This document shows, one piece after another, positions 14,788 through 17,304 of a DNA stretch of 17,304 nucleotides. The stretch is taken from assembly GCA_963582345.1 (NCBI GenBank), contig CAUZSN010000058.1:1-17304 (forward strand), written 5' to 3'. The notes beneath the pieces are model-generated. The model saw only the letters and a program-made list of their open reading frames with translations. It had not been told where the DNA came from and did not search any database. Every line of letters begins with the position of its first letter. The stretch's first letter is position 1. The DNA is from CAUZSN01 sp963582345. GTDB taxonomy: Bacteria; Planctomycetota; Planctomycetia; Planctomycetales; Planctomycetaceae. Position numbers and translations under genes: made by a program.

Positions 14788-15933
14788 ATGTCAACGTCGG
14801 TCCCTCAAAACGATCTGCAGGCCGGTTACCAAGCACAGAAACAGCTGATCGACGCTGCTATCGCTCGTGTGTTGGACAGTGGATCGTACATTCTGGGCAA
14901 GGAAGTCAAAGCATTTGAACAAGCTTTTGCGGACTACATTGGTGTGGAGGCCGGTATTGGCGTCGCATCCGGAACGGATGCCGTAGAAATCGCGCTGCGG
15001 GCTTGCGAAATCGGTACCGGCGACCTTGTATTCTCGGTCTCGCATACTGCCGTCGGTACGATCACCGGTATTGAGCGCTCCGGTGCAAATGCAACTTTAG
15101 TCGATGTGGACCAAGACACTTACACGATGTGTCCGCAGCGGTTGGAAGATCGCATTCGATCGTCCATCAAGACTGCGGATGGTAGGCCCGCCGCGATTGT
15201 CGCGGTGCATCTGTATGGACAGATGTCCGACATGCCGGCAATACTCGACGTTGCCCAACGGTTCGACTTGCGGGTCGTCGAGGACTGCGCCCAGGCCCAT
15301 GGCGCCCTGATCGACGGGCGTCCTGCTGGTAGTTGGGGTGACGCGGCTGCCTTCAGCTTCTATCCCACCAAGAATCTGGGCGCGATGGGAGATGGGGGTA
15401 TGGTGGTAACGACAGACAGCACAGTGGCGAAACGAGCACAAGAAATTCGCCAGTATGGATGGCAACAATGGCATGTGAGCAACCGTTCTGGGTTCAACTC
15501 ACGGCTGGATGAATTGCAAGCTGCCATACTCAATGTCCGATTATCGTCGTTGGATGAAAACAATGATCGCCGGCGTCGTGTAGCTGATCGTTACGATCAC
15601 GCACTAAGCGAAAACGGCGCGGCGATTCCATTGACCCGTCAAGGCGCGACGCACGTCTATCACCAATACGTTATGATGGACGACAGGCGCGACGTAATGC
15701 GTCGGTTCCTACAGGATCGTGGGATCACAACCAGCATCCACTATCCCCAACCCGTCCACCAACAACCCGCTTACAGCAAACGGTTAATCGGATTCACAGA
15801 ACTGCAGGTGACCGAACAAATCGCTGAACGGGCTGTGAGTTTACCTATGTATCCGCAGTTGACCAGCGATCAGGTGGAATCGGTCACCGAAGCTATCCGA
15901 ATCTGGTTGAGACAAAAAACGCTAAATGAATAG
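14788..15933 (+). CDS. DegT/DnrJ/EryC1 PLP-dependent sugar aminotransferase
   Basis: This 381-aa protein is full length for the family. It begins VPQNDLQAGYQAQKQ and has SGSYILGKEVKAFEQAFADY (31-50), the GVASGTDAVEIAL loop (58-70), VVEDCAQAHGA (163-173) with Asp166 for the PLP ring nitrogen and Gln169, and FSFYPTKNLGAMGDGG (189-204) with Lys195 as the Schiff-base lysine. Such enzymes move an amino group from glutamate to a keto-sugar nucleotide. The S-G-x-x-I-L-G and E-D-C-A-Q-A-H-G phrases look closer to the EryC1/QdtB/FdtB branch (3-amino sugars) than to ArnB, but this is by eye. It likely acts on the product of the upstream SDR. The start at ATG 14788 has no evident ribosome binding site; recO follows after 31 bp. 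Confidence 0.92.
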   Translation: MSTSVPQNDLQAGYQAQKQLIDAAIARVLDSGSYILGKEVKAFEQAFADYIGVEAGIGVASGTDAVEIALRACEIGTGDLVFSVSHTAVGTITGIERSGANATLVDVDQDTYTMCPQRLEDRIRSSIKTADGRPAAIVAVHLYGQMSDMPAILDVAQRFDLRVVEDCAQAHGALIDGRPAGSWGDAAAFSFYPTKNLGAMGDGGMVVTTDSTVAKRAQEIRQYGWQQWHVSNRSGFNSRLDELQAAILNVRLSSLDENNDRRRRVADRYDHALSENGAAIPLTRQGATHVYHQYVMMDDRRDVMRRFLQDRGITTSIHYPQPVHQQPAYSKRLIGFTELQVTEQIAERAVSLPMYPQLTSDQVESVTEAIRIWLRQKTLNE

Positions 15934-15964
15934 TGGCTTGGCCTGGCGTCCCTGACCACGCGAT

Positions 15965-16711
15965 ATGTCGACAGAAAAAACCGAGGGTCTGGTCATCCGA
16001 CTGGCCGACTTCAGCGAGACAAGCCGTGTCGTCACGTTATTTACACGTGACTGGGGAAAAGTGTCGGCCCTGGCCAAAGGGGGGCGCCGCCTGAACAGCT
16101 CGTTCGAGGCTGCTCTTGACCTGTTGACGGCCTGTCGGATAGTCTTCATTCGCAAATTGTCGTCCAGCCTGGACATATTGACAGAAGCTCAATTAATTTC
16201 TAGGTTTAGGCCGCTCGGCCGAAAACTGAATGGCTACTACGCAGGGTATTACGTCGCCGAGTTGCTATCGGGGTTGACCGAAGATTACGACCCGCATCCG
16301 GTGTTGTACGACGAAGCGATTAAGACGCTTGCCCACTTGTCGGAAGGAATTGATGTTAAGTTGCCCGTGTTGCGATTTGAACTGATCACGCTACGCGAGA
16401 TCGGCCAACTACCTGCATTCGACGTGTGTGTTGTCTGTAACAGACCATTTCAGTTTAACGGTGGACTCGCCTTTTGGGGATCTCAGCGCGGCTTAGTCTG
16501 TTCGAAGTGTCGCAAGACGGAAACAATCCACAATCGAGTGCAGTCCGCAACATTGGCCATTCTTCGCTATCTGACGGAGGAATCCAAAACTATTCCACAA
16601 AATTTAGCGGTCTCGCCACAGCAGTTTCGCGAAATACGGCGTGTCGTGACGGCTGCCATATCTCACTCACTGGAACGTCGTCCCAAAATGCTTAAATTCT
16701 TGAAATTCTGA
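15965..16711 (+). CDS. recO: DNA repair protein RecO
   Basis: RecO works with RecR (and RecF) to load RecA on SSB-coated single-stranded DNA and to anneal strands. The 248-aa protein has the N-terminal OB domain (EGLVIRLADFSETSRVVTLF, 7-26; GKVSALAKGGRR, 31-42), a helical centre with YYAGYYVAELLSGLTED (91-107), and a zinc motif with Cys155, Cys158, Cys179 and Cys182. All four cysteines are present. The start at ATG 15965 gives the usual N-terminus. It lies 31 bp after the aminotransferase on the same strand and may share transcription with it, but its function is unrelated to the sugar genes. Confidence 0.93.
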   Translation: MSTEKTEGLVIRLADFSETSRVVTLFTRDWGKVSALAKGGRRLNSSFEAALDLLTACRIVFIRKLSSSLDILTEAQLISRFRPLGRKLNGYYAGYYVAELLSGLTEDYDPHPVLYDEAIKTLAHLSEGIDVKLPVLRFELITLREIGQLPAFDVCVVCNRPFQFNGGLAFWGSQRGLVCSKCRKTETIHNRVQSATLAILRYLTEESKTIPQNLAVSPQQFREIRRVVTAAISHSLERRPKMLKFLKF

Positions 16712-16774
16712 ATCCGAAAGCTGGCCTCGGCCCTAGTCTTCCTCAATTTCACATCACCTTAGACGTAGTCACGG

Positions 16775-17304
16775 ATGACAACCTTGTCCTCTCAAAAAAG
16801 CCAATGGCACTTCAGTCGCTTGTGCGACGCGCTACCCTCGCGGTTTGTTCTGTCAATCGGCTGTGTCTTGCTGCTTGGGTGCCAGTCGGCACCGAGCGCA
16901 TCCAGCGTCAGCGTAAAAAGTGTGTGGCAACAATTGAAACCAAAGAGCGGTCTTCTAAGGCTGGCACCCGCCAAAGCGATTGCCAGCCTGAAGCCGCCGG
17001 AGAACTTGCGCAGAGTTAAGACAAAGTCGGAGGAAACCAGTGAACGCGAGAACTCGGCCGGTTTCCTGAGCGACCTCAACCGTTTCACTCCTAATCACGA
17101 CAAGAGCAAAACAGACGATACTCTCGTCCACAACAAACCCGGTGGATTACTTAGCAACCTATTATCATCCTCGCACACCGCGCCACCACCGAACATAACT
17201 GACAAGGCAACGTCTTCTGCGCCGGGCCGTTTTCTAGGCCGTTTTGCTTCACCAATCGGTTTGGCAACTCGCAAACCAGCACCCGATAAATCTCACCAAA
17301 CTAA
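16775..17304 (+). CDS. Putative lipoprotein with weak Gly-Leu repeats (cut by right edge)
   Basis: From ATG 16775 the frame is open for 176 codons to the right edge. The N-terminus is a lipoprotein signal: basic residues at 15 and 23, hydrophobic FVLSIGCVLLLG (24-35) and the lipobox L-L-G-C with Cys36, followed by Gln37. It is therefore predicted to be exported and lipid-anchored. The mature part is rich in Ser, Pro, Lys and Thr and looks disordered. A motif of Gly followed by spaced Leu/Phe recurs at 59-63, 95-101, 123-130 and 151-157, about 27-36 residues apart. No catalytic domain is visible before the edge; one could lie beyond it. The start has no ribosome binding site. It is 63 bp after recO. 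The function is not recognised. Confidence 0.65.
   Translation, partial: MTTLSSQKSQWHFSRLCDALPSRFVLSIGCVLLLGCQSAPSASSVSVKSVWQQLKPKSGLLRLAPAKAIASLKPPENLRRVKTKSEETSERENSAGFLSDLNRFTPNHDKSKTDDTLVHNKPGGLLSNLLSSSHTAPPPNITDKATSSAPGRFLGRFASPIGLATRKPAPDKSHQT

Overview
The window reads as a chromosomal segment of a bacterium, most likely a planctomycete. This is inferred from gene content: FolK with a long C-terminal extension, a very divergent Nramp-like transporter, a small conserved Sm-like protein, an isolated infA, several GT-C-like membrane proteins and few Shine-Dalgarno sites. Base composition is mixed, near 50% GC by eye, and gene density is high. I see no tRNA, rRNA, CRISPR array, insertion sequence or phage gene.

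Left part (1-3498, + strand). The C-terminal part of a YfhO-like multi-membrane protein is cut by the left edge. A gap of about 750 bases with only weak inverted repeats follows. Next come a membrane-anchored SGNH/AlgX-like hydrolase and a small protein with an Sm-like (LSm) core. The hydrolase gene carries a perfect 14-bp hairpin inside its coding sequence.

Housekeeping block (3514-8263, - strand). Read in transcription order it is infA, rnhA (RNase HI), recG and an Nramp-like transporter. The transporter converges on the Sm-like gene with a 15-bp gap. An intergenic region of 367 bp, holding a direct plus inverted repeat, separates infA from the divergent folK. The folK product is a canonical HPPK domain with about 100 extra residues.

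Right part (9469-15933). A 786-aa GT-C-like membrane protein on the - strand converges on folK and diverges from a tight + strand cluster. That cluster is sulfotransferase, polyprenyl-phosphate GT2 glycosyltransferase with two membrane helices, extended SDR sugar-nucleotide enzyme, and DegT/EryC1 PLP aminotransferase. The first two overlap by 8 bp and the next pair abuts with no gap. The set matches, class for class, the parts of an Arn-like system: SDR plus aminotransferase make an amino sugar, an ArnC-like GT2 puts it on a lipid carrier, and a GT-C enzyme could transfer it outside the cytoplasm. Here a sulfotransferase is added. The SDR has Asn in place of the catalytic Tyr. The pathway is inferred.

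End (15965-17304). recO with a four-cysteine zinc motif is followed by an open reading frame that runs off the right edge. It encodes a lipoprotein with a clear lipobox and a weakly repeated Gly-Leu motif.
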